This document shows, piece after piece, positions 18,378 to 27,163 of a stretch of DNA of 64,000 nt (positions within the stretch are counted from its first letter, which is position 1; each line of letters starts with the position of its first letter). The DNA is from Candidatus Neomicrothrix sp. UBA2983 (GTDB lineage: Bacteria > Actinomycetota > Acidimicrobiia > Acidimicrobiales > MedAcidi-G1), in contig DEAL01000014.1 in NCBI GenBank assembly GCA_002346745.1, forward strand, positions 20,084 to 84,083, written 5' to 3'. The notes under the pieces were generated by a model, which worked only from the letters and a program-made list of their open reading frames with translations, ran no database searches and was not told the DNA's origin. Both the position numbers and the translations under genes were made by a program.

Positions 18378-19421
18378 TCACGCAGCCGGCAACCGGAGGA
18401 ACAGGGCCTGGAGCAGCAGTGCCTCGTTCGGGTTTCGGACCAGTTCGCCGCCGACCTCGGTGATCGCGGCCGTGGCGTCCATCGCCGACGACCGGCCCCC
18501 CGCGGCCAGGTCCCGGTAGCGCCGGGCCAGGGTCGCCAGCCCGAAGCGCAGTTCGTCGTCTCTGAAGCGGCGAACCTCCCGCCGGTGGCGCTCGTCCTGT
18601 TGGCGCCGGCCCGACCCGCGGGTCCCGTAGGCCTCCTCTTGCTCCGCCAGGTCCTCGGTTTCCCGCTCGTGGCGGGTGGTGAGGGCGGCCTGGCCGTCGT
18701 CGATCAGGCTTCGGAGTTCCTCGACGAGCACGGCGACGGCTGCACCGCTGCCGTCGAGGCGGTCGGGCACCGACCACCAGGCGTCGCGCCGGTCCTGCAG
18801 GGTCGGATCACCGGCCAGCAGCCGTGCCCGGTCGAGGCTGCCCGCTGACGCGGCGGCCAGGTGGACGGCCCGGTCGGCGTCGACGCCGTCGGCTTCGAGG
18901 GCGGCGGCCACCACCTCGTCGGGCAGCGGCGGGAGGTCGACCCGAACACACCGCGAGGCGACCGTGACGTGCCCGTCGGGCACCGCCTCGGACAGCAGCA
19001 GGAAGACGACGGTGGCCGGCGGCTCCTCGATGGTCTTGAGCAGGCTGGCCGCCGACTCCGGCTCGGCCGTGTCGAAGCGGTCGACGACCACCACCTTGCG
19101 GTCGGCCTCGATCGGCGATCGGGAGGCCTCGACGGTGATCCCCTCGGCCTCCTCCACCAGCAGGGCCCGCCCGCCCGAAGCGATCCACACCAGGTCGGGG
19201 TGCCGTCCGGCGATCGCCAGGCGGCGGTGGCGGTCGGCGTCGTCGGCTTCGGTGCCGTCGGACAGGAGCGCCCCGGCGAACGCCCGTGCGGCGTCGGCCC
19301 GTCCCGCCCCGGGTGGCCCGACGAGGAGGTACGCGTGCACGGGCGACGCCACGGCGGCGCGAAGTAACGCCACGGCCTCGTCCTGCCCGACGACCGCGGC
19401 CCAGAGTTCCTCGTCGGTCAT
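18378..19421 (-). CDS. holB: DNA polymerase III delta-prime subunit
   Basis: 347-residue clamp-loader delta-prime-like protein. It begins WAAVVGQDEAVALLRAAV, then a P-loop remnant GPPGAGRADAA in which the Lys is Arg, as expected for a subunit that does not hydrolyse ATP. The sensor-type SLLKTIEEPPATVVFLLLSE segment follows near residue 125. The cysteines of the usual zinc module after the P-loop are absent. A charged stretch near residues 250-290 is probably coiled coil. The ATG overlaps the tmk stop (ATGA), in the actinobacterial order MFS-tmk-holB. Confidence 0.88.
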   Translation of the reverse strand: MTDEELWAAVVGQDEAVALLRAAVASPVHAYLLVGPPGAGRADAARAFAGALLSDGTEADDADRHRRLAIAGRHPDLVWIASGGRALLVEEAEGITVEASRSPIEADRKVVVVDRFDTAEPESAASLLKTIEEPPATVVFLLLSEAVPDGHVTVASRCVRVDLPPLPDEVVAAALEADGVDADRAVHLAAASAGSLDRARLLAGDPTLQDRRDAWWSVPDRLDGSGAAVAVLVEELRSLIDDGQAALTTRHERETEDLAEQEEAYGTRGSGRRQQDERHRREVRRFRDDELRFGLATLARRYRDLAAGGRSSAMDATAAITEVGGELVRNPNEALLLQALFLRLPAA

Positions 19422-20017
19422 GCCAGGCGGGCGGACACCGCCGCCTGCAGCCGCTGGGCGACCTCGTCGACCGCTCCCGACCCGTCGACGACGAGCCACC
19501 GTTCGGGGTCGGCCTCGGCGAAGGACCGGTAGGCCGAAACCACCCGTGCATGGAAGTCCTCTCCGGCCTGCTCGATGCGGTCGAGGGCCCGGTCGAGGCG
19601 TGCGGCGGTCGTGGCCGCATCGACGTCGAGCAGGACGACGAGGTCCGGCAGGACGCCGTCGACGGCGAAGGTCGAGAGGGCATGGACGGTGTCGATGCCG
19701 AGTTCGCGTCCGGCACCCTGGTAGGCCAGCGAGGAGTGCAGGTAGCGGTCGGTCACGACGTCGAGGCCATCGGCCAGCGCCGGGGCGACCACGCGGTCCA
19801 CGTGCTGGGCCCGGGCCGCCGCCATCAGCAGCGCCTCGGCACGGGCGCACGGGGCCTCTCCAGAGGTGGCGAGCAGCAGTTCGCGGATCTGCTCCCCCAG
19901 CGGCGTGCCTCCCGGCTCCCGGGTGAACACGGCGCCCAGGGCCTCGGCCAGCAAACGGGCCTGGGTGCTCTTGCCCGACCCCTCGCCACCCTCGACGGCG
20001 ATCAGCCGGCCGGTCAC
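19418..20017 (-). CDS. tmk: Thymidylate kinase
   Basis: 199-residue dTMP kinase making dTDP for DNA synthesis. P-loop EGGEGSGKST is at residues 8-17, the REPGGTPLGE specificity loop near 33, and the DRYLHSSLAYQGAGR motif near 90, with a LID region rich in Arg after it. The GTG start overlaps the upstream MFS gene's stop (GTGA, 20014-20017) and its own stop overlaps holB, giving a tightly packed three-gene unit. Confidence 0.95.
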   Translation of the reverse strand: MTGRLIAVEGGEGSGKSTQARLLAEALGAVFTREPGGTPLGEQIRELLLATSGEAPCARAEALLMAAARAQHVDRVVAPALADGLDVVTDRYLHSSLAYQGAGRELGIDTVHALSTFAVDGVLPDLVVLLDVDAATTAARLDRALDRIEQAGEDFHARVVSAYRSFAEADPERWLVVDGSGAVDEVAQRLQAAVSARLA

Positions 20018-21459
20018 GGCGTTCCCCCGGATCGTTCCCCGTTGCGTTCGCCGACCCGCAGCGACGCCACGGCCACGACGCCGGCGACGAGGATGATCAC
20101 GGCAGCCAGCCACAGGGTCAGGCGCACGCCCGGAACGTAGACGTCGATACCCAGCACCTCGACGTTCCGCTCCCAGAAGCGCTTCGACAACCGGTCGAGG
20201 CTCTCCTCGAGCAGCGGCCCGATGGCCAGGGCGAACAGGACGCACGTGCGCACGAGCGTGTACAGGGTGGAGAAGATCCGACCCCGCATGTTGTCGTCGA
20301 CGTTCTCGTGGAGGAGCGTGAACCCGAGCACGTAGACGGTGCCGGCGCAGAGTCCGATGCCATAGACCATCGCCACCGAGAAGTGGAGCCGGCTGAACGT
20401 CGCGGACAGGGCGAGGAACACGGCGGCGGCCACGAGGGCCCAGGTGAAGACGCGGGCCTTGTCGAGGCGCCGCTGGCCCAGCGAGATGAGGGCCACGCCG
20501 GTGGCGACGCCGAGGCCCAGCGCCGTGATGAAGTAGCCGTAGCCGGAGTCGCCTGCGTCGAGAAGGTCGGTGGCGTAGATGGCGCCGAGCGGCACGAGCA
20601 TGCCGCCGCCGATCAGGCCCGTGGCGAGGCCCATGTTGACGGTCCGGACGACGGGATTCTGGAAGGCGAACCGCCATCCCTCCCGGAGTTCGTCGAGCGG
20701 GTGGGCAAGCTGATTGCGGCGCAGCTTGGCGGCGCGCCGCTCTTCCTTGGGACGCACCGGGAGCGGCAGGGTGACGATCAGCACGGCAGCCACGAGGAAC
20801 GTGAGGGCGTTGGCGTAGAACGCCAGCCCCTCCTCATCGAGGCGCAGGTTGTCGGCCCAGGAGGAGTCGAACAACGCCGTCGAGAGCCGGCCGAAGAGGA
20901 CCATCAGGCCGGCACCGAGGGGGAAGGTCCCGTAGGCGGCGACGATCGACAGGGAATTGGCCGAGGCCAGCTGGTCCTCGGGCACCACATGGGGTACCGA
21001 CGCCTCCTTGGCCGGCGACCACATCATCGTGAAGGCCTCGAGCAGCAGCGATGCCACGACGAGGCCCCAGACGGTCTCGACGAAGGGCAGCGACAACATG
21101 ACGAGTGCCCGGCAGACGTCGCAGGTCACCATGACCCGCTTGCGGTTCAAACGGTCGACGAGGACGCCGGCGATCGGGCCGAAGAAGAAGCCGGGGGCGA
21201 TACGGGCCGCCAGCACGAGGCTCAGCGATGCGCCCTCCGAGCCGGAGCCCACCCGGATGGCCAGCAGGCTGATGGCGAGCAGGCCCAGCCAGTCGCCGGT
21301 GGCGGACACCACCTGGGCCAACCACAGCCGGAAGAACGCCGGGGAGCCGAATACCCGGACGTGCAGCGCCTCCCGGACGACGGTCTGGGGTTCGGTGAGG
21401 CTCGCCTCGACGACTGGACCCTGTTCGTCGCGTGCTGGCCCCCCGGTCTCGTCATGCAC
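20014..21459 (-). CDS. MFS transporter
   Basis: 481-residue major facilitator with 10-12 hydrophobic segments. It carries the motif-A-like loop GVLVDRLNRKRVM between helices 2 and 3, and a long central loop with PVRPKEERRAAKLRRNQ. It resembles the EntS/MFS_3 exporter group that sits between topA and tmk in many actinobacteria. The position is conserved but the transported molecule is unknown. It is separated from topA by 55 bp and overlaps tmk. Confidence 0.88.
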   Translation of the reverse strand: MHDETGGPARDEQGPVVEASLTEPQTVVREALHVRVFGSPAFFRLWLAQVVSATGDWLGLLAISLLAIRVGSGSEGASLSLVLAARIAPGFFFGPIAGVLVDRLNRKRVMVTCDVCRALVMLSLPFVETVWGLVVASLLLEAFTMMWSPAKEASVPHVVPEDQLASANSLSIVAAYGTFPLGAGLMVLFGRLSTALFDSSWADNLRLDEEGLAFYANALTFLVAAVLIVTLPLPVRPKEERRAAKLRRNQLAHPLDELREGWRFAFQNPVVRTVNMGLATGLIGGGMLVPLGAIYATDLLDAGDSGYGYFITALGLGVATGVALISLGQRRLDKARVFTWALVAAAVFLALSATFSRLHFSVAMVYGIGLCAGTVYVLGFTLLHENVDDNMRGRIFSTLYTLVRTCVLFALAIGPLLEESLDRLSKRFWERNVEVLGIDVYVPGVRLTLWLAAVIILVAGVVAVASLRVGERNGERSGGTP

Positions 21460-21514
21460 GGCGCCACTCTACGGGAGCGGTCGGACCCGGTCCGAAGAAG
21501 GGGCGAATCGCGGC

Positions 21515-24500
21515 TCAGGAGCGACGACTGCGGGACTTCTTGGTCGCCGGACCCTTGGCGCGCCGTTCGGCGAGCAGCTCCTGGGCCCGCTCGTCGGTGA
21601 GTTCCTCGACGGAGTCGCCGCGGCGCAGCGAGGCGTTGGTCTCACCGTCGGTGACGTAGGGGCCGTACTGGCCGTCCTTGAGCAGGATCTCCCTGCCGCT
21701 GGTGGGGTCGGTGCCCAGGGTCCGCAGGGGAGCCTTGGCCTTGGCCCGACCGAACTTCTTGGGCTGGGCGAGGATGGTGAGGCACTCCTCGAGCGTGATC
21801 GTGAGGAGTTGTTCCTCGGTGTCGAGGCTCCGGCTGTCGCTGCCCCTCTTGAGGTACGGGCCGAACCTGCCGTTCTGGACGGTGATCTCGACGCCGTCGG
21901 TCGGGTCGGTGCCGACGGTGCGGGGCAGGCTCAGCAGTTCGAGCGCCTCGTCGAGGGTGAGGCGCTCGAGGGTCATGGTCTGGAAGAGCGAGGCCGTCTT
22001 GGGCTTGGGAAGTGAGTCGAGTTCGGCGATCCGGTCGAGTTCGGCGACCATCTCGTCGACGGAGGCGAACTGGTCGAGGACCCCGTAGAAGGCCTCCAGG
22101 TTGTCGAGCCGCTGCTCGGCGTCACCCTCGCGGAGTTCGGCCAGGTACCCGGCGGCCTCGAGGGTCCCGCGCACGACCTCTCCCGGCGAGGCGTCGCTCT
22201 CACCCCCACGCACTGCGTGCCGCAGGTCGAGGAAGGCGGCGATCCCGGCGAGGGCCGGCCCAGTGACGCCCGCCGCCTCGGCCTCCTCGAGGGCGTCGAC
22301 GAGCGACCCGCCGGTGGCGGCCTGGTGCTGCTCGAGCTTGTCGAACGCCCCCTTGCCGATCCCCCGCTTCGGGTTGACGAGGGCCTTGCGGACGGCCTCG
22401 TCGTCGGGGTCCGCAGCGACGGCACCGGCGTAGGCGAGGGCGACCCGCAGTTCGGCCTTGTGGAGCGGCTGGGCCGACAGGCGACCACCCGGCGACGAGG
22501 GCGACGGCCACTGGGGGAAGCGGCCCAGCGAGACGTACGGCCCGAACTTGCCGGCCTTGGCGATCACCGGAAGGCCCGTCTCGGGGTCGTCGCCCAGGAC
22601 GCGCTCGGTGGGCTGGTCGAGGAACTCGAGGGCCTTCTCGACGCTCAACTCGTCGGGCACCTGGTCGTCGGGGATCGACGCCGTCCGCTCGCCCACCTCC
22701 ACGTAGGCGCCGAACTTGCCGAAGCAGGCGACGACGGGCTCGCCCGCCGCCGTCTCGCCGAGTGGAACGGTGCTGACGCCCTTGGGGTCGATGTCGCCGA
22801 GCCGGGTGGTGACCTTGGCCTTGAGGCCGATGTCGTCGGCGGAACCGAAGTAGAAGGCGTGGAGCCACGGCACCGCCTCGGCCTCGCCGTTGGCGATGGC
22901 GTCCAGGTCGCCCTCCATCGAGGCGGTGAAGTCGTAGTCGACCATGCGGGGGAAGTGCCGTTCGAGGAGCGTGGTCACGGCGAAGGCGCTGAGGGTCGGC
23001 ACCAGCGCCGAACCCTTGCGCCACACGTAGTCGCGGCCCTGGATGGTCTCGATGATCGAGGCGTAGGTGGAAGGCCGCCCGACGCCGAGTTCCTCGAGCC
23101 GCTTCACGAGGGACGCCTCGGTGAGTCGGGCCGGCGGCTGCGTGGTGTGGCCGTCGGGCGACGCTGCGGCCACGGTGACCGGGTCGCCGGTCGCCATCTC
23201 CGGCAGCACCCGCTCCTGCTCCTCAGTGATGCCGTCGCGGGTCTCCTCGACGGCCTCGACGTAGGCGCGGCGGAAGCCCTGATGGGTGATCATGGTGCCG
23301 CTGGCGCCGAGCAGCAGCGAGCGCCCGGCGGCGGAACCGCTGAACCGGACCTGGACGGTCTCACCGACGGCGTCGGTCATCTGGGAGGCGACGGTCCGCT
23401 GCCAGATCATCTCGTAGACCCGGGCCTCGGACGGCGGCAGTTCGCCAGCCACCTCGTCGGGATGCCGGAAGCGGTCGCCGGCGGGCCGGATGGCCTCGTG
23501 GGCCTCCTGGGCGTTGCGGACCTTCTTCTCGTAGGTACGCGGGGCGTCCGGGAGGTAGTCACGGCCGAAGCGCTCCTCTACCTCGGCCCGGGCGGCGCGC
23601 AGCGCGGTGTCCGACAGGGTCGTGCTGTCGGTCCGCATGTAGGTGATGTAGCCCTTCTGGTAGAGGCCCTGGGCGGCATGCATGGCGAGGGCCGCCGAGA
23701 GCCTCAGGCGCCGACCGGCCTCCTGCTGGAACGTGGAGGTGATGAACGGGGCCGCCGGCCGACGCCGGTACGGCTTCGACTCGACGGACGCGACCTCGAC
23801 GGTCTCGCCGACCAGCCCGTCGGCGAGGTCCGTCACGGTGGCCTCGTCGAGCACCATCGCCGCCCGAGCCAGGGCGCCGTCGTCGCCGAAGTCGCCGCCG
23901 GAGGCGACGCGGCCACCGTCGACCTCGACCAGCGAGGCGTCGAACACGGTTTCCCCGACGGTCAGCGTCAGGTCGAGGTCCCAGTAGTCGGCCGGCACGA
24001 ACGCCATGCGCTCCCGCTCGCGCTCGACGACGATCCGCGTGGCGACCGACTGGACCCGCCCGGCGGACAGGCCGGTGGTGATCTTCTTCCAGAGCACCGG
24101 CGAGATCTCGTAGCCGTAGAGGCGGTCGAGCAGGCGACGTGCCTCCTGGGCATCGACGAGGCGCCGATCGATCTCCCGGGTCTCGTCGAGGGCCCGGCGG
24201 ATCGCCGCTGGAGTGATCTCGTGGAACACCATCCGCTTTACCGGCACCCTGGGGTTCAGCACCTCGAGCAGGTGCCAGGCGATGGCCTCTCCCTCCCGGT
24301 CCTCGTCCGTGGCGAGGTAGAGCTCGTCGGCATCGGCGAGCTTTTGCTTCAGGGTCCGGATCTGGTCCTTCTTCTGCGGGCTGACGACGTAGATCGGCTT
24401 GAAGTCGTTGTCGACGTCGATTCCCAGGTTCGCCCAGGACTCGCCCTTGTAGGCCGCGGGGACGTCCTTGGCCCGCATCGGGAGGTCGCGGATGTGGCCG

Positions 24501-24592
24501 ATCGACGACTCGACGACGTAGCCGTCCCCGAGGTAGCCGGCGATGGTCTTCGCCTTGGCTGGCGACTCGACGATGACGAGCTTGTGGCTCAC
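21515..24592 (-). CDS. topA: DNA topoisomerase I with UvrD-like insertion
   Basis: 1025-residue type IA topoisomerase relaxing negative supercoils. TOPRIM domain: KLVIVESPAKAKT at residues 4-16 and DEDREGEAIAW at 96-106. Catalytic Tyr318 lies in YMRTDS. The C-terminal part has the actinobacterial repeats (GKFGAYVEVG, GKFGPYVSLG, GRFGPYLKRG, GQYGPYVTDG) and a basic tail. Between the second and third repeats about 150-165 residues (roughly 695-860) resemble subdomain 2B of UvrD/PcrA helicases, which makes this protein about 90 residues longer than the mycobacterial enzyme. The GTG start has GGAG 8 nt upstream; an in-frame GTG three codons earlier is possible. Confidence 0.96.
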   Translation of the reverse strand: MSHKLVIVESPAKAKTIAGYLGDGYVVESSIGHIRDLPMRAKDVPAAYKGESWANLGIDVDNDFKPIYVVSPQKKDQIRTLKQKLADADELYLATDEDREGEAIAWHLLEVLNPRVPVKRMVFHEITPAAIRRALDETREIDRRLVDAQEARRLLDRLYGYEISPVLWKKITTGLSAGRVQSVATRIVVERERERMAFVPADYWDLDLTLTVGETVFDASLVEVDGGRVASGGDFGDDGALARAAMVLDEATVTDLADGLVGETVEVASVESKPYRRRPAAPFITSTFQQEAGRRLRLSAALAMHAAQGLYQKGYITYMRTDSTTLSDTALRAARAEVEERFGRDYLPDAPRTYEKKVRNAQEAHEAIRPAGDRFRHPDEVAGELPPSEARVYEMIWQRTVASQMTDAVGETVQVRFSGSAAGRSLLLGASGTMITHQGFRRAYVEAVEETRDGITEEQERVLPEMATGDPVTVAAASPDGHTTQPPARLTEASLVKRLEELGVGRPSTYASIIETIQGRDYVWRKGSALVPTLSAFAVTTLLERHFPRMVDYDFTASMEGDLDAIANGEAEAVPWLHAFYFGSADDIGLKAKVTTRLGDIDPKGVSTVPLGETAAGEPVVACFGKFGAYVEVGERTASIPDDQVPDELSVEKALEFLDQPTERVLGDDPETGLPVIAKAGKFGPYVSLGRFPQWPSPSSPGGRLSAQPLHKAELRVALAYAGAVAADPDDEAVRKALVNPKRGIGKGAFDKLEQHQAATGGSLVDALEEAEAAGVTGPALAGIAAFLDLRHAVRGGESDASPGEVVRGTLEAAGYLAELREGDAEQRLDNLEAFYGVLDQFASVDEMVAELDRIAELDSLPKPKTASLFQTMTLERLTLDEALELLSLPRTVGTDPTDGVEITVQNGRFGPYLKRGSDSRSLDTEEQLLTITLEECLTILAQPKKFGRAKAKAPLRTLGTDPTSGREILLKDGQYGPYVTDGETNASLRRGDSVEELTDERAQELLAERRAKGPATKKSRSRRS
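22012..22510 (-). other. UvrD/PcrA subdomain-2B-like segment inside topA
   Basis: The translation ELRVALAYAGAVAADPDDEA, then NPKRGIGKGAFDKL (residues about 714-753), matches the UvrD/PcrA pattern E(I/L)KDALAYLRL...NPxDD...(N)xPxRGIG..TL. The later LEAAGYLAEL and RLDNLEAFYGVLDQFA correspond to the ETGYLEEL and R(I/L)ENLEEL elements. No helicase motor motif (Walker A, DExx, motif VI) is present. TopA homology stops at GKFGPYVSLGRF and resumes at KPKTASLF. Confidence 0.8.
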
Positions 24593-24620
24593 GGCGTGCA
24601 CTCCGGTCCCGGCATGGAGG

Positions 24621-25997
24621 TCAGGTTCCGACGGGCGGGCAGTCGACGTCGGCGGCGGGCTGGATGGCCGCCGGCTTCGACCGGTAGAGGATGATCGAAC
24701 CGATGGCCCCGGCGACAACCGACGCCGCGAGCACGCCGATCTTGGCCTCGTCGCGCAGGAGGGGCGAGTCGTAGGCGAGGTTGGTGATGAAGAGGGACAC
24801 GGTGAAGCCGATGCCGGAAATGGCGGCGACCCCCACGATGTGCCGTGGCGCCGCACCCGCCGGCAGGGCGCTGAGGCGGAAGCGGACGGCCAGCAGGGTG
24901 AAGACGGAAACGCCCACGGTCTTGCCGACGACGAGGCCAAACACGACGCCCAACGTGACCGGCGCGCCGACGGCGTCCGCCAGGGAGTCGCCACTGAGCT
25001 CGATGCCGGCGTTGGCCAGGGCGAAGATGGGGATGACCACGAGGCTCGTCAACGGGTGCAGGAGGTGCTCGATGCGCTCCGCCACCGACACCGACTCGCC
25101 GAGGAGGAATCCGGCACGGCGGACCGTGTCGGCGTCGACCTCGCCGTCGACGATCGGCTGGACCGCCTTGCTGGCGTGCTCGGGGCCGGTGAGGGGCGTG
25201 GCGGGCGCCAGGAGCCCCATCGCCACGCCGGCCAGCGTGGCGTGGATGCCGGACTCGAACGTGGCGTACCAGAGCAGCAGGCCCAGCCCCACGTAGATCG
25301 GCGTGTACCAGACCCGCATCTTGGTAAGCACCCGGACGGCCACGAGGACGGCGGCGGCGACGACCAGCCACTCGGCCTCCAGCGACCCCGTGTAGAAGAT
25401 GGCGATCACGACGATGGCGCCGATGTCGTCGACGATCGCCAGCGTCAGGAGGAACACCTTCAGCGGCGTCGGCACTCGATTGCCCAGCAGCGAGAGGATG
25501 CCGACGGCGAAGGCGATGTCGGTGGCCATCGGGATTCCCCATCCCGTCGACGGGTCGCCGCTCGGATTGAACAGCAGGAAGGCTGCAGCGGGCACGACCA
25601 TGCCGCCGAGGGCAGCCACGGCGGGGAGCAGGGCCGCCCGGGGATGGCGCAGTTCGCCGGCCATGAGTTCGCGCTTGATCTCGAGGCCGACGACGAGGAA
25701 GAAGAGGACCATGACGACGTCGTTGACGACCTCGGCGAGCGTGAGCGGGTGGCCGTCGTGCTCGAGGGTGAACCAGTCGCCGATGGCGAGGTGGACCTCG
25801 GAGTGCCAGAAGCCCCCGTAGCCGGCCGACCAGGGCGAGTTTGCCCAGACCAGGGCGATGATCGTGGCGGCCACGAGGACGATGCCGCCGGCCGCCTCGA
25901 CGCTGAGGAAGCGCAGCATGGGCCGACCGATGACGCGGGCAAGCGGACGGTCGCTGCCGAGCCAGGTCAGGGTCGAGGGGGGGGTTCGGTGGGCCAT
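24621..25997 (-). CDS. nhaA: Na+/H+ antiporter NhaA
   Basis: 458-residue inner-membrane antiporter exchanging sodium for protons. The signature stretches are present: FFLVVGLEIKRELMAGEL near 100, the ion-binding Asp pair in AIVDDIGAIVVIA near 187-188, GIHATLAGVAMG near 250, and GFTVSLFITNLAY near the end. About 11-12 helices. The N-terminus is longer than in E. coli. It is transcribed just upstream of topA (28-bp gap), so read-through is possible. Consistent with life in salt water. Confidence 0.94.
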   Translation of the reverse strand: MAHRTPPSTLTWLGSDRPLARVIGRPMLRFLSVEAAGGIVLVAATIIALVWANSPWSAGYGGFWHSEVHLAIGDWFTLEHDGHPLTLAEVVNDVVMVLFFLVVGLEIKRELMAGELRHPRAALLPAVAALGGMVVPAAAFLLFNPSGDPSTGWGIPMATDIAFAVGILSLLGNRVPTPLKVFLLTLAIVDDIGAIVVIAIFYTGSLEAEWLVVAAAVLVAVRVLTKMRVWYTPIYVGLGLLLWYATFESGIHATLAGVAMGLLAPATPLTGPEHASKAVQPIVDGEVDADTVRRAGFLLGESVSVAERIEHLLHPLTSLVVIPIFALANAGIELSGDSLADAVGAPVTLGVVFGLVVGKTVGVSVFTLLAVRFRLSALPAGAAPRHIVGVAAISGIGFTVSLFITNLAYDSPLLRDEAKIGVLAASVVAGAIGSIILYRSKPAAIQPAADVDCPPVGT

Positions 25998-26141
25998 GCG
26001 GGTTGGTGGTTCGGGTCCTCGTTCGGTGTTGGGCGTCGGGCACCGTAGTGGGATCGGCCCCTGCTGCCACCGGTGATGTCCGGGGGTCGGTGGAGCAGCG
26101 GGGCCGTTCGGGCGTCGCTGACGGCCCGCGGAAGCACCTGC

Positions 26142-26588
26142 TCAGGTGTCGTCGCCTGCCGTGACGAAGCGCACCACGAGGCGCACGGCGGTGCCGTCGG
26201 GGCTGGTCTGGATGCTGGTCTCGTCGGCCAGGCGGCGCATCAACGACAGGCCCAGGCCCGACTCGTGCTCGAGTCGCTCGGGGGATTCGACGGCGGGCAG
26301 TTCGGCGACCTCGTCGGGTTCGAATCCCGATCCCCGGTCCGTGACCTCCACCTCGATCTGGTCCTCGGCCAGGTCGCAGCGCAACCGGATCCGCTCGTCC
26401 ATCCCCGACCGGACTTGTGCCTCGATGGCGTTTGCCGCCGCCTCGGAGACCGCCAGGCGTAGGTCGGCGACGCGCTCCGGGTCGAGTGACGGGTCGGCCG
26501 CGGCGGCCTCGCCGACGACGGCCCGCGCCAGCTGGAGGTACTCGGGCCGGGCCGGGATCAGGAGTTCGACGACACCGCGTTGGCTCAT
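26142..26588 (-). CDS. Anti-sigma factor serine kinase (RsbW/SpoIIAB-like)
   Basis: 148-residue HATPase-fold protein of the RsbW type, which holds a sigma factor inactive or phosphorylates its STAS antagonist. The N box LRLAVSEAAANAIEAQV, the G1 box VTDRGSGFEP and the G2 segment GLGLSLMRRLAD are all visible. The ATG at 26588 overlaps the stop of the STAS gene (26585) by 4 nt, pairing kinase and substrate in one operon. The sigma partner is unknown; the nearby sigma-70 gene looks like a housekeeping factor. Confidence 0.88.
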   Translation of the reverse strand: MSQRGVVELLIPARPEYLQLARAVVGEAAAADPSLDPERVADLRLAVSEAAANAIEAQVRSGMDERIRLRCDLAEDQIEVEVTDRGSGFEPDEVAELPAVESPERLEHESGLGLSLMRRLADETSIQTSPDGTAVRLVVRFVTAGDDT

Positions 26589-26926
26589 GCCGGGGCACCG
26601 ACCGCAGCGTCGACGTCGTCGTGCAGGACGAAGACCCGGTCGAGGTCGCACGAGGTGAAGACCCGCCGCAGCCTCGGCTCGGGACAGGCGATCAGCAGCT
26701 CGCCGTCGTGGCTGCGCACCCGGCGCAGGGCACCGATCACGGCGCCAAGGCCGGTCGAGTCGAGGAAGTCGACGCTACGTAGGTCCAGCACGAGGTGGGT
26801 GCGGCCCTCGGCGACGAGCCGGGCCACCTCCTGGCGGAGACGTGGCGCCCCGGCCATGTCGAGATCGCCGCGCAGGGCCAGCACGGTCCACGGGTCCCGC
26901 GGGATGCACTGGAGTTCGAGGTGCAC
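26585..26926 (-). CDS. Anti-sigma factor antagonist (STAS domain)
   Basis: 113-residue SpoIIAA/RsbV-like protein. The DLRSVDFLDSTGLGAVIGAL segment carries Ser57, the expected phosphorylation site, just after Asp56. The GTG start is supported by GGAAGG 6 nt upstream. It is co-translated with the downstream kinase, as in partner-switching modules where phosphorylation of the STAS Ser controls sigma release. Confidence 0.88.
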   Translation of the reverse strand: MHLELQCIPRDPWTVLALRGDLDMAGAPRLRQEVARLVAEGRTHLVLDLRSVDFLDSTGLGAVIGALRRVRSHDGELLIACPEPRLRRVFTSCDLDRVFVLHDDVDAAVGAPA

Positions 26927-27150
26927 CGGACGCCTTCCGCCTCTCTCTGGTCGTGGATCGCTGGACGAGTGGAACGGGCCCACGCTACCGAACGGCGTCG
27001 ATCCGACGGGGCCAGGCCCCATGGGGGTCGACCACCTCCCGACGCATGGTCGCCGATGCCGTGAGCGTGATGTCGGGCAGCAGGTCGCCCACCAGCGGAA
27101 CGTCGGTGGGATCCGGGGGGTCGCGCCCACCCCGGACAACGGGCGCCTCC

Positions 27151-27156
27151 TAGGCT
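27151..27156 (+). promoter_or_regulatory. -10-like TAGGCT, leaderless
   Basis: TAGGCT, seven bases, then the GTG at 27164. The rest of the 237-bp gap 26927-27163 holds nothing else I can identify. Confidence 0.5.
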
Positions 27157-27163
27157 CGCCGAC

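Noticed and set aside
22217..24694. An 825-codon plus-strand open frame opposite topA
   Set aside because: Mirror frame of topA, Gly/Val/Asp/Arg-biased composition, no recognisable domain.
26316..26330. GGGTTCGAATCCCGA, identical to a tRNA T-arm
   Set aside because: It lies inside the anti-sigma kinase gene and codes the conserved GSGF segment of the ATP-binding G1 box; no acceptor or anticodon arm is present around it.
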